Notes: generated by a model from the letters alone, not told the origin. 13,908 bases of DNA from an uncultured Porphyromonas sp. (GCA_902465775.1 CABQOJ010000012.1:1-13908); one strand, 5' to 3'; shown: positions 1-6,919, counted from the stretch's first letter. Numbers and translations: made by a program.

Positions 1-728
1 ACATCGTCAACGACATAGTGGATCAAGCGCGTGATCGCCTGCATCCGAAGAAGCGTCTGCGCCCGATAGCCTCTGGTGAGGTGTCGATACCGGTCGCGTG
101 GATCATGGCCGCATTCCTACTGATCCTTGCGGTGGCTCTGCCGCTGGCACTCCTGCCTCGTGTGCTCTGGTGTCAGACGCTCGGGATCATGGGTGGCTAT
201 TGGCTGCTCAACGTCTGCTACAGTTATTGGCTCAAGCGGATAGCGGTGGTCGACGTGGTCTCTATATCGGTGGGCTTCGTGCTGCGGGTGTTACTCGGCG
301 GAATAGTCGCTGGAGTGGTAGTCTCTGAGTGGCTCCTAGTGATGACGCTACTCCTATCTCTCTTCCTAGCCTTAGCCAAGCGGCGTGACGACTACCTCCT
401 CTACGAGCGCAGTGGGGTAGCGATGCGACAAGCGATCAAGGGGTACAATCGCTCCTTCCTAGACCATACACTGACGATGATCGTGGGCGTCCTCCTGATC
501 TGCTACCTGCTCTACACGCTTTCGGCAGAAGTGCATAAAGAACCTGGCGGAGACTACCTCTATCTGACGGCACTCCCAGTCCTAGTGGGCTTGCTACGTT
601 ACCTCCAGATCACACTGGTGGAGGAGCGGAGCGGTAGTCCTACGCAGGTGGTCTACCGAGATGCAATCATTGGACTCTGTGTCGTGATGTGGGGCGTACT
701 CTTTGGTCTATTGCGCTATGTGGTGTAA
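1..728 (+). CDS. UbiA-family polyprenyl-phosphate phosphoribosyltransferase (DPPR synthase-like), 5' partial
   Basis: The reading frame is open from the window edge (first full codon at 3), so the true start lies upstream; the GTG at 18 is not the start. The first visible residues carry the UbiA NDxxDxxxD metal/diphosphate motif (N at 9-11), followed directly by DRLHPKKRLRPIASG, which is characteristic of the subfamily moving phosphoribose from PRPP to polyprenyl phosphate. Further in, LKRIAVVDV, GFVLR and FLALAKRRDDY match conserved loops of the same subfamily. About seven hydrophobic segments remain, so it is an inner-membrane enzyme. Known of the family: the product is polyprenyl-phosphoryl-5-phosphoribose, which a phosphatase then dephosphorylates. 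The HAD gene starts 14 bases downstream and fits that step. The subfamily call is good; the lipid length and final sugar are unknown. Confidence 0.85.
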   Translation, partial: IVNDIVDQARDRLHPKKRLRPIASGEVSIPVAWIMAAFLLILAVALPLALLPRVLWCQTLGIMGGYWLLNVCYSYWLKRIAVVDVVSISVGFVLRVLLGGIVAGVVVSEWLLVMTLLLSLFLALAKRRDDYLLYERSGVAMRQAIKGYNRSFLDHTLTMIVGVLLICYLLYTLSAEVHKEPGGDYLYLTALPVLVGLLRYLQITLVEERSGSPTQVVYRDAIIGLCVVMWGVLFGLLRYVV

Positions 729-742
729 GTGGGGAAGTGTGT

Positions 743-1333
743 ATGGATACGATAGCAATCTTTGACCTAGATGGTACGCTCACACGGCGGGACACGCTCT
801 TGCCGTGGTTGGTGCAGATGCAGTCGTGTGGCTCGCTCGTGTGGCACCTACCTTACTACCTCTATCAGTATGCTGCCTATCGGCTGAGCGGTGGTGTGGC
901 TGATCGCCATAAGGAGCGTATCATTGGCACGGTGGCGCGAGGCTGGAGCTATGAGGAGGGGGTGCAGCGGGGAGTGGCTTTTGCAGATCAAATAGATCAG
1001 ATGCTTCGTCCCGAGGCTATGCGTCGGCTAGAGCAGCATCAGCGTGACGGACACCGGACGGTCTTGCTGACCGCTTCGACAGATCTGGCGGTCTCGTCGT
1101 GGGCTATGAGTCGTGGCTTTGACCTGGTGCTGACCACGGAGATGGAGCTGGTGGAGGGCATCTATACGGGACGCTTTGCCACACCCAACTGTAAGGGGGC
1201 GGAAAAGGTGCGCCGCCTAGACCTAGCCCTCCCTGAGTGGCGAACGGTTACAACCTATGGCTATGGCGACAGTGTGAGTGATCGTGACTTCTTGGCACTA
1301 TGTACGAAGCATTACTATGGAACTTTTGAATAA
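743..1333 (+). CDS. HAD-IB family phosphatase, probable partner of the upstream phosphoribosyltransferase
   Basis: A 196-residue cytosolic HAD hydrolase. All four motifs are visible: FDLDGTLT with nucleophile Asp8 and Asp10, LLTAST around Thr110, Lys151 in NCKGAEK, and the acidic GDSVSD at 175-180. The ATG at 743 is chosen because it places the motif I Asp at residue 8, as is usual for HAD-IB; an open upstream extension would overlap the UbiA gene and carries no family sequence. The stop overlaps the next gene by 17 bases, so translation is probably coupled. HAD-IB proteins are found beside, or fused to, UbiA-type phosphoribosyltransferases, so removal of the 5-phosphate from a polyprenyl-phosphoryl-phosphoribose is a reasonable inference. 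The sequence alone does not prove the substrate; a phosphoserine-phosphatase-like role cannot be excluded. Confidence 0.85.
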   Translation: MDTIAIFDLDGTLTRRDTLLPWLVQMQSCGSLVWHLPYYLYQYAAYRLSGGVADRHKERIIGTVARGWSYEEGVQRGVAFADQIDQMLRPEAMRRLEQHQRDGHRTVLLTASTDLAVSSWAMSRGFDLVLTTEMELVEGIYTGRFATPNCKGAEKVRRLDLALPEWRTVTTYGYGDSVSDRDFLALCTKHYYGTFE

Positions 1334-2516
1334 GCAGTTACTACGGCAGTGGCGTGTGGAGTTGCTCTGCGCTCTTGGCGCATGGGCACTGCTCTCCGTC
1401 TTAGCACTCTATATCTATAGCACTGGTCTACTGACACCCCATGGCGATGCTATCGGGGCTTACCTCGGGTATGACAACTACTTCCGCTTTACGACGAGTG
1501 GCGGGGCGTGGGATGTGAGCCACCCGCTGATTACTCCGCTATATCTTACTAATAGGGTGTTACTAGTACCGCTCCTGGGCGAAGGGGGCGCACTGGTTGT
1601 GATGCTTCTCGGCTCTGCACTCCTAATGGCTCTTGCCGTGGCGGGATGCTGTGGCTATCTAAGGCGTGTGGTGCAGCTTGGTACGGGACGCAGTCTGCTC
1701 CTCTCGGGTCTGCTCCTCTCCACCTTTACGGTGATGACGCTTTCCTTTACGGTGGAGAGCTATCCGCTCTCGATGGCGCTACTCGTCTTATCTCTCCTCT
1801 GTCTGAGTGGTCAGCTGAAGCAGGAGAAGCGTTTGTCGGGCTGGCATACCACGCTGTGGAGCCTTGTGCTGGGTGGCGTGACGCTGACAAACTTTGCCAA
1901 GCCACTTTCGTTGCTCCTCCTGAGCAAAGAAGAGTCGCTTTGGCAACGGGTGCGCAAAGTGCTGCTCCCGACACTCCTCCTGCTGGCTCTTGTGGTGGCG
2001 GTGGGGTACTTTTACCAGCAGAGAGGTGCGGGGACTGAGGAACCTATGCTCACGGCTCAGGTCAACGATCTGCTACGCTTTCAGACGAGGTCGGCCGATC
2101 TCGTGCCAGACTTCTTCGGTCACCCGCTTCTCATCAGCGATCTAGAGATGCGTGAGTTGCACGGCGAGACGGTGCTGAGACCTACGCCCTATGCCTGCTG
2201 GGCTATGAAGCTACTCCCGTGGGGTGAGGTACTACTGCTTCTCTCGATGATCTGGATCGGACGACGCTACCCGTTGGCTTGGGCGATACCGCTCTACCTA
2301 GCGGTCGATGTGGCGGTGCATCTCATCGGTGGGTACGGACTAGACGAAGCGATTATCTTCGGGGGGCACTGGGTCTTCCTAGTGCCGCTGGCGCTAGGCT
2401 GGCTCTACCGTGTGATACCTAGGCAGGCTTATCGATATATGGACCTTGCTCTGCTACTCCTATCTATATATATATGTACCCACAACCTAACCGTCATCTT
2501 ATCTCGTATGGGTTGA
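1317..2516 (+). CDS. Polytopic membrane protein, unknown; possible GT-C type glycosyltransferase
   Basis: A 399-residue protein with roughly nine to eleven hydrophobic segments. The ATG at 1317 is chosen because it gives MELLNKQLL followed by basic residues and the first membrane segment; an in-frame extension to 1278 would lie wholly inside the HAD gene. After the first segment comes a polar, probably periplasmic loop rich in acidic and aromatic residues (HGDAIGAYLGYDNYFRF, then WDVSHPLITPLY), and FTVESYPLS sits near a later segment. This arrangement, many membrane spans with an acidic first outer loop, resembles GT-C glycosyltransferases that use polyprenyl-phosphate sugars, and the two upstream genes would supply such a donor. 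I do not recognise the family firmly; a Bacteroidota DUF such as DUF6080 is possible from memory. It is the last gene of its operon and converges on the tolC-like gene 23 bases away. Confidence 0.7.
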   Translation: MELLNKQLLRQWRVELLCALGAWALLSVLALYIYSTGLLTPHGDAIGAYLGYDNYFRFTTSGGAWDVSHPLITPLYLTNRVLLVPLLGEGGALVVMLLGSALLMALAVAGCCGYLRRVVQLGTGRSLLLSGLLLSTFTVMTLSFTVESYPLSMALLVLSLLCLSGQLKQEKRLSGWHTTLWSLVLGGVTLTNFAKPLSLLLLSKEESLWQRVRKVLLPTLLLLALVVAVGYFYQQRGAGTEEPMLTAQVNDLLRFQTRSADLVPDFFGHPLLISDLEMRELHGETVLRPTPYACWAMKLLPWGEVLLLLSMIWIGRRYPLAWAIPLYLAVDVAVHLIGGYGLDEAIIFGGHWVFLVPLALGWLYRVIPRQAYRYMDLALLLLSIYICTHNLTVILSRMG

Positions 2517-2518
2517 GA

Positions 2519-2546
2519 CTAGAGATTAGAGTCTAGAGGTTAGAGG
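2519..2546. repeat. Heptamer array A (4 x 7 bp), between convergent genes
   Basis: Four exact-length units, ctagaga, ttagagt, ctagagg and ttagagg, fill the 23-base gap between two convergent stop codons. The fourth unit runs into the 3' end of the TolC-family gene and provides its TAA stop (tta at 2540-2542 on the plus strand). The same heptamer occurs at 6864-6913 and 13220-13282. No ordinary terminator hairpin is visible here. Confidence 0.8.
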
Positions 2547-3961
2547 TCGAGGGGCTGGCCGGTGGCGACGTTGACGGCGAGCTGAGCTAGGCGCACGGCG
2601 ACGAAGGTCTCGATGTACTGCATCTCCGACTCAAGCCAGTTGCGCTGCGCTATCGAGAGCGTCTCGAGTGTGACGACGCCCTCCTTGTGTCCCTCGGTCG
2701 AGAGGTCGAGGTTGAGCTTTGCGTCGGTGCGGATCTGCTCTGTCTCGGCATAACGTGCGAGAGCCTCGGTGAGTTGCCGTGAGGCTTGCTCGTTTTGCAT
2801 TTGGATAGCACGCTCAGCGTCTTGCAACTCTAGCTGACGTACCTGCTGGTTGGCAAGCGCCGCGGTGCGACTCTGCACTCCTTGGTAGATGCCTGTGATG
2901 GGTATCTGAACAGCTACGCCGACCATCCAGGTAGTGCCGAACTGCTTCTTGAAACCGTCCATAGGATTGGGCGACATGGTGAGTAGCTGTGCCGTGAAGC
3001 CTACCTCGGGGAGCATCTCTCCGAGTGCCATCTGAGCACGTCGCTTCTCTGCCTCGACGGCTAGGTTGGCGGCTTTGAGCTCGACACGCTCCATCGGATT
3101 GACCGTGCTGTATAGCTTGGGCTGGCAAGGATCGATCGGTTGCTGGCTGGCGAGGGTGAAGTCGGGCGTGAGCTCTATCGCTTGCTCGGCGGGGATGCGG
3201 CACTGATGCTTGAGTAGAATCAGCAAAGCCTGCAAGCCCTCTCGTAGCTTACCTTCCTGGAGCTTGGCATTGTTGCGGTTGACCCGTACGGAGACCACTT
3301 CACGGTCAGCGACGACTCCTTGATCCTTCATTGCGGAGACGTCAGCGAGCGTTTTGTCAAGCATAGCGTTGAACTGGCCGATCGCTTTTAGCTGCTCTTG
3401 TAGTTGCACCGCCTGCCAATAAGTCTTGGCGATCTGCTCCTCCTCGCCACGCTGCTGGATGGTCCACTGGTACTCGGCCGCTTGCTCGCCGATCTTCGCT
3501 AGGCGCACCCCGTTATAGATGCGACCACCGGCAAAGATAGGCTGGCGTAGCGAGAGGGATCCGTAGAAGATGTGTCCTAACTCGAGACTCATCTTGTCGT
3601 CCAGCCAAGACTGAGCACTGCCCAGATTGGGAATCCCTGGTATGTTGGGCAACGGCATTGGTGGAAGCCAGGAGGGGAGGTCGATTGAGAAAGGCTTGAT
3701 CTTCGCTGGTGTGTAGAGCCATCCGCCCGATAGGGAGACCTGCGGGAAGAAGTTGCTCTGAGCCTTGAGGCGTGTAGCGTGCGCTGCTTGTCGCTGTGCC
3801 TCTAGTTGTGCGGAGGGCGCGGGGCTCTCCTGGTGGTAACGTATGCAGTCGTGTAGCGACAGCTTGAGGGGCTCCGTCTGTGCGTAGAGGGAGCTGGTAA
3901 GTATGCCACAGAGTGCGAATATCAGCACGCCTCGCAGTGGCGCTAATAGATCTCTCATCAT
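2540..3961 (-). CDS. TolC-family outer-membrane efflux protein
   Basis: A 473-residue outer-membrane channel protein. It has a signal peptide of about 27 residues (hydrophobic, ending SLYA before QTE), then two repeated OEP-type halves with long alpha-helical, Gln/Ala/Glu-rich stretches. The motif QPIFAGGRIYNG at about 140-151 is typical of TolC-like proteins. A proline-rich stretch (about 95-112, with LPPMPLPNIPGIP) sits where the first surface beta-hairpin is expected. The start ATG at 3961 overlaps the stop of the upstream gene (ATGA), indicating coupling; a second ATG follows directly at 3958. An upstream in-frame extension of 30 residues lies inside the coiled-coil gene and would hide the signal peptide, so it is rejected. 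Known of the family: it forms the exit duct for RND, ABC or MFS pumps or type I secretion. No adaptor or pump gene is in this operon within the window. Confidence 0.92.
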   Translation of the reverse strand: MMRDLLAPLRGVLIFALCGILTSSLYAQTEPLKLSLHDCIRYHQESPAPSAQLEAQRQAAHATRLKAQSNFFPQVSLSGGWLYTPAKIKPFSIDLPSWLPPMPLPNIPGIPNLGSAQSWLDDKMSLELGHIFYGSLSLRQPIFAGGRIYNGVRLAKIGEQAAEYQWTIQQRGEEEQIAKTYWQAVQLQEQLKAIGQFNAMLDKTLADVSAMKDQGVVADREVVSVRVNRNNAKLQEGKLREGLQALLILLKHQCRIPAEQAIELTPDFTLASQQPIDPCQPKLYSTVNPMERVELKAANLAVEAEKRRAQMALGEMLPEVGFTAQLLTMSPNPMDGFKKQFGTTWMVGVAVQIPITGIYQGVQSRTAALANQQVRQLELQDAERAIQMQNEQASRQLTEALARYAETEQIRTDAKLNLDLSTEGHKEGVVTLETLSIAQRNWLESEMQYIETFVAVRLAQLAVNVATGQPLDL

Positions 3962-4878
3962 AGGGTAAATGTGGTGTGTCCGATGCGATGTCCATCGGCA
4001 AAAACGTCTGCGCGGTAGCTTCCCGAGAGAAGTGCCTGCGTGATCTGACAATAGATGGTGACGGGGGTATCCTCGCCTGTGTACTCAATGCTCTTGGAGG
4101 CTGTCGCCTGAAGGGTCTGCCCCTCGAAGGTGAAGGCTCCGCCAGAGCCACTCATCGGCATGTCGTTCGGGTTGAGGATACGTACGTAGATAGCTTTGTT
4201 GCCAACGGGAGCGGTGACATTCTTCTTGAGGGTAAAGGATACCGCGAGCGTCTCCACCTTGTCAATGCGTGAGGTACGCTTGCCCCGATTGTTCAGCGGA
4301 GAGACGGAAAGCCCAGAAAGGTCTAGGCGGGCCGCGATGGCGACCTGGTTGGATAGTGCGGCCTTCTCCTCCGTGAGCCGAGAAGCCTCGCTACTGACGC
4401 GGGAGTAGTCATCCTTGACCTGCTGGTTCTCAGCTACTAGTCGCTCATTGGTCGCATGGAGCGAATCGATCTGTACGATGTAACTACGGAGTAGGGCGCG
4501 GAGCGTATTGATCTCGCCCGTTAGCTCGCTGATGCGCTTCGCGTTGGATGACTTTACGGAGGCAAGCTCTTGGCTTAGCTGCTTGACACGCTCCTGCTCG
4601 CTTTCCAGCTGAGCGAGTAGCTCATCATTGTCAAAGGAGAGACTCGTCTCGCCCGATGCTGAGGCGAGCTTGTCGTACTGTAGCTGATACTGCGCTGCGA
4701 GCTCGTCTAGCTCTTGCTGCATGCGTTGCTTCTCCATGTCGACCAGCTCGCTCTGGACGCTCTGCATCTGCTGTCGCTCACTCCTTATATATATCCATGC
4801 ACCAACGATGACGAGGAGCACCACGAGAGCCGCTCCAGCGATGATGTACTTGATGTGCTTGTTGTCTAGTCTAGCCAT
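3958..4878 (-). CDS. Membrane-anchored coiled-coil protein with C-terminal beta domain, unknown function
   Basis: 306 residues from the ATG at 4878. A short basic N-terminus is followed by one membrane helix at about 11-30 (YIIAGAALVVLLVIVGAWIY), then a long coiled coil at about 33-180 with heptad-like Glu/Gln/Leu/Lys spacing, then a compact domain at about 205-306 predicted to be beta-rich (VETLAVSFTLKKN, KAIYVRILNPNDMP, TPVTIYCQI). The likely topology is N-in with the rest in the periplasm. A GTG at 4887, overlapping the upstream stop as GTGA, is an alternative start that adds three residues. The gene ends inside the start of the TolC-family gene. The coiled coil could span the periplasm toward TolC, as adaptor hairpins do, but the primary sequence lacks the lipoyl/beta-barrel pattern of HlyD-type adaptors, so this is speculation. 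I do not recognise a named family. Confidence 0.85.
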   Translation of the reverse strand: MARLDNKHIKYIIAGAALVVLLVIVGAWIYIRSERQQMQSVQSELVDMEKQRMQQELDELAAQYQLQYDKLASASGETSLSFDNDELLAQLESEQERVKQLSQELASVKSSNAKRISELTGEINTLRALLRSYIVQIDSLHATNERLVAENQQVKDDYSRVSSEASRLTEEKAALSNQVAIAARLDLSGLSVSPLNNRGKRTSRIDKVETLAVSFTLKKNVTAPVGNKAIYVRILNPNDMPMSGSGGAFTFEGQTLQATASKSIEYTGEDTPVTIYCQITQALLSGSYRADVFADGHRIGHTTFTL

Positions 4879-4883
4879 GGGTC

Positions 4884-5564
4884 TCACTTGATTCGTTTCA
4901 AGATGCCCCGCCGTGTCAGTTGATAGGGTTGGGGCGATATGCTGATAACCTCCTCGATGCGCTTGGCCTCCTCCTTAGTGGTCCAGCCCTCTAGCGAAGG
5001 CGTCGCAAGGATTCGCACCTCTCGTCTGCCCTGCTCTGTGGCGAAGGTTAGCACGATCGGCATCTGGGTCAAAAGGGATTCGGAAGAGGTAGGTACTGGC
5101 TCCTTAGCATGTAAAAGCCAGTCCGTGTATGGTATGGTAGGGTTAAGCTCCCACTGCTGATCTCGCTTGGGTAGGAAGGCTGTGAGCTGGCTCACACGGT
5201 AAGGCTTCTCCAGAGTGGTGATCTGCAGTAGGGGCTGCTCGCCCTGAATGCGCCAGGGTGCAAGTAGTAGTTCGTAGGTAAGCAGACCAGATACGGAGAT
5301 TGTGCAGCGGAGGCGAGCTTTGTCTATCCGCATCTCCAACGAAGCCTGAGACTTGGTCTGCAGGGTGACGGTGGAGTCGGGCATGTCGAGCGCCTTCTGG
5401 ATGAGTTGTCCCCAAGCGCTGTCGCTGATGGCGGGGGCTACGCCGAGGGGTCGCTCGATGATCGTCTGATAGCACTGCTCTAGCTCGGCTCGCTCCTGCG
5501 CTACGAGTGGATAGCAGCCGACCGCCAGCAAGAGAATAAGGAGATATCTACTTATGAGGTGCAT
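4884..5564 (-). CDS. Exported hypothetical protein (possibly DUF3256-like)
   Basis: A 226-residue protein with an N-terminal export signal: MHLISRYLLILLLAVGCYPLVAQ. Cleavage could follow VAQ (signal peptidase I); alternatively Cys17 in AVGC is a weak lipobox, so a lipoprotein is possible. The mature part is polar without further membrane spans. The segment ALDMPDSTVTLQTKSQASLEMRI recalls the start of the Bacteroidota DUF3256 family as I remember it; this match is tentative. It is the first gene of the three-gene operon and its stop lies six bases before the ATG of the coiled-coil gene. A TACCTTTG box 95 bases upstream of the ATG probably drives the operon. Function unknown; the context suggests a periplasmic or outer-envelope partner of the coiled-coil and TolC-like proteins. 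Confidence 0.85.
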   Translation of the reverse strand: MHLISRYLLILLLAVGCYPLVAQERAELEQCYQTIIERPLGVAPAISDSAWGQLIQKALDMPDSTVTLQTKSQASLEMRIDKARLRCTISVSGLLTYELLLAPWRIQGEQPLLQITTLEKPYRVSQLTAFLPKRDQQWELNPTIPYTDWLLHAKEPVPTSSESLLTQMPIVLTFATEQGRREVRILATPSLEGWTTKEEAKRIEEVISISPQPYQLTRRGILKRIK

Positions 5565-5658
5565 AAAGCTTCAGAGTAATGCGATGCCAAGAGAGACTTA
5601 AAGTGAAGCGCGACAGTCACATAGCCTAAGGTCTACTGCGTCTGCCCCCTGCGCACTG

Positions 5659-5666
5659 CAAAGGTA
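5659..5666 (-). promoter_or_regulatory. Bacteroidota -7 promoter box for the exported protein/coiled-coil/TolC operon
   Basis: On the minus strand this reads TACCTTTG, an exact match to the Bacteroidota sigma-A -7 consensus TAnnTTTG. It would give a leader of about 85 bases before the ATG at 5564. No clear TTTG is seen at the expected -33 distance; the sequence there is AT-rich (GGTTTTATTTC). Confidence 0.6.
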
Positions 5667-5726
5667 GTGAAATAAAACCGTTTCCGTCTAGACGCTCTAC
5701 GCCCTGTGTGGCTGCGAAGGAAACAT

Positions 5727-5900
5727 CTTCACGGGGCAAATCGAAAATCTCCACGGAGGAAATAATAAATTCCTCCGAAGGTTCATTTCATCCCTCGGAA
5801 GAATCGTTTCATTCTTCGGAAGAATCGTTTCATTGCTCCGAGGAATCTCTCATTTTCCACGGGCGAAATGAAAAATAGCTCCCTGAAGGATGGACGAAGG
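5727..5900. repeat. Degenerate ~21-bp tandem array 1 (about eight units), BrickBuilt-like
   Basis: The spacer holds eight related units beginning near 5727, 5749, 5773, 5794, 5814, 5836, 5856 and 5879, spaced 20-24 bases. A typical unit is CTTCGGAAGAATCGTTTCAT: a short partly self-complementary core (CTTCGGAAG, CTCCGAGG, CTCCACGG) followed by an AT-rich tail often ending TTTCATT or GAAAA. The two central units are almost identical (GGAAGAATCGTTTCATT in both); the outer ones are diverged. The same style of array occurs at 13366-13550. The layout resembles the 23-base 'bricks' of the BrickBuilt MITEs known in P. gingivalis, but no leader or terminal inverted repeat is evident here. The rest of the 5565-5941 spacer holds the operon promoter and a small hairpin at 5908-5922. 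Confidence 0.75.
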
Positions 5901-5907
5901 TTTACCC

Positions 5908-5922
5908 GCTCTTGCGAAGAGC
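5908..5922 (-). terminator. Small hairpin downstream of the holin/basic-protein operon
   Basis: GCTCTT-gcg-AAGAGC forms a perfect 6-bp stem with a 3-base loop, 20 bases beyond the stop of the 146-residue gene. There is no T-run after it on the minus strand, so a terminator role is only plausible. Confidence 0.3.
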
Positions 5923-5941
5923 AGTGTGGAGAAGTGAAAGC

Positions 5942-6382
5942 TTAGCGGATGAGAAAACGCAGAGGCTTGAACTTACGGCGGAGGAACCCTTTTGCCATGC
6001 CCAGGCCTACAGTCCACAAGATCGGCTTGGCGAGGGACATGCCAGTACTGAGGATCCGCTGTGTCACTCCTTGGGATTTCTTTTCGTCCTGATCGCTCTG
6101 TGTCAGGGAGTTGTAGGTGGATTGCTTAGAGTTTCCCGTCAACTTAGAGAATAATGAGTCCCCCTTACGTCGCTGTCTACGTGTGGATGGCGTGATCAGA
6201 CGACCCAGTAGAGATCCGGGAGGAGCTATCTGCTCTTTTGCCTCATTGATCAGTGTCTTCTTGATACCCTGTCCTTTGATATATCCCAACTCTCTCTGCC
6301 AGACACGCTCAGCGATCTGGAGATCAGCCTCAGCGAGTTTCTGACGTCTCTGGAAGTCTTGATATGATACTCTTTTCTTCAT
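5942..6382 (-). CDS. Small basic hypothetical protein, envelope-stress cluster
   Basis: 146 residues, strongly basic, with no signal peptide. The N-terminal half is charged and helical (YQDFQRRQKLAEADLQ), the middle is polar and low in structure (QSTYNSLTQSDQDEKKSQ), and near the C-terminus there is one amphipathic or weakly hydrophobic segment (about 113-134, GMSLAKPILWTVGLGMAKGFL) before a basic tail. It starts 15 bases after the stop of the holin-like gene and is surely cotranscribed with it. I do not recognise a domain. The combination YtxH protein, holin-like protein and short basic protein is common in Bacteroidota, which supports this being a real gene and suggests it works at the inner membrane. 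Its exact role is unknown. Confidence 0.75.
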   Translation of the reverse strand: MKKRVSYQDFQRRQKLAEADLQIAERVWQRELGYIKGQGIKKTLINEAKEQIAPPGSLLGRLITPSTRRQRRKGDSLFSKLTGNSKQSTYNSLTQSDQDEKKSQGVTQRILSTGMSLAKPILWTVGLGMAKGFLRRKFKPLRFLIR

Positions 6383-6397
6383 GTTTGTATAGTCAGG

Positions 6398-6865
6398 TTA
6401 GCGGGTTGGTGTGGAGGACTCGTCGTTGGTAGGGAGGAGGGTGTCTTCGCTCTCAGTAGCATAGTCGCTAGGATCAGCCTCGTCAGCTGCCATCGGCTGC
6501 GGGCGTAGCTTATCGTCCATCTTGAGTAGAGAACTATGCAGCTTACGGTATATACGTGTACTGACGGAGCGTACGATAACCTTGCGAAGGAGTAGGATGA
6601 TAATCCCTAGTAGTAGTAAGACTCCAGCGCCTATAAGTAGGCTCCAACCCCATCCTAGCTCTAGCCAAGCATTGATACCCGCGACTCCAGCGAAGAGTAG
6701 GAGGATCATCACGAAGGGCATTAGCGCCAACACTAGAAGTATCGTAAGAAGATTTCCCGCGACCTTCATGCCAGCATCAGTGCTTGAGTAGATTGCTCGG
6801 CGAGCGTATGCCTTGAGGTACTCCTTGGTGTGATAGATAAAGCGAGAGATTTTGAAGTCTTGCAT
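6398..6865 (-). CDS. Phage-holin-like (holin superfamily III / Holin-X) membrane protein
   Basis: 155 residues. A helical, basic N-terminus (1-35, with KEYLKAYARRAIY) is followed by two membrane helices at about 37-63 and 72-93, separated by a short turn (NAWLELGWGW), then a basic stretch (RKVIVRS) and an acidic, Ser/Thr-rich tail from about 115. This is the shape of the Phage_holin_3_6 group. Despite the name, such genes are mostly chromosomal in Bacteroidota, beside YtxH genes, and no phage gene is nearby, so a lysis role is unlikely. The ATG at 6865 sits inside the first unit of a heptamer array that makes up the immediate leader. The preceding ytxH-like gene ends 176 bases upstream with a long hairpin between them. 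The downstream neighbour follows after 15 bases. Confidence 0.82.
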   Translation of the reverse strand: MQDFKISRFIYHTKEYLKAYARRAIYSSTDAGMKVAGNLLTILLVLALMPFVMILLLFAGVAGINAWLELGWGWSLLIGAGVLLLLGIIILLLRKVIVRSVSTRIYRKLHSSLLKMDDKLRPQPMAADEADPSDYATESEDTLLPTNDESSTPTR

Positions 6866-6913
6866 AGAGACTAGAGATTAGAGTTTAGACATTAGAGATT
6901 AGAGGTCTAGAGA
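6864..6913. repeat. Heptamer array B (about 7 x 7 bp), touching a start codon
   Basis: Units atagaga, ctagaga, ttagagt, ttagaca, ttagaga and ttagagg run without gaps from 6864 to 6905, then one base is inserted and ctagaga follows at 6907-6913. The first unit overlaps the start codon of the holin-like gene, so the array forms its leader, read on the minus strand as repeated CTCTAA/TCTCTAG. Confidence 0.8.
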
Positions 6914-6919
6914 TGAATA

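Noticed and set aside
2459..2476. AT-alternating run (TATCTATATATATATGTA) as a regulatory site
   Set aside because: It lies inside the coding sequence of the membrane protein (LSIYICTHN) and has no downstream gene on its strand.
3513..4151. 212-codon minus-strand frame overlapping the tolC-like and coiled-coil genes
   Set aside because: It crosses the ATGA junction of two genes with signal peptide and membrane-anchor evidence in another frame; its Arg/Pro-rich translation is typical of an out-of-frame shadow.
5727..5900. CRISPR-like periodic repeat
   Set aside because: The units are degenerate through their whole length and are contiguous, with no constant repeat alternating with unique spacers, and no cas genes are present. 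The array at 13366-13550 fails for the same reasons.
5912..6154. Plus-strand frame over the basic hypothetical gene
   Set aside because: It is antisense to the minus-strand gene that has operon spacing to the holin-like gene, and its translation shows no family features.
6398..6865. Prophage lysis gene
   Set aside because: The holin-like protein stands beside a YtxH gene with no endolysin, structural or integrase genes; the family is commonly chromosomal in Bacteroidota.
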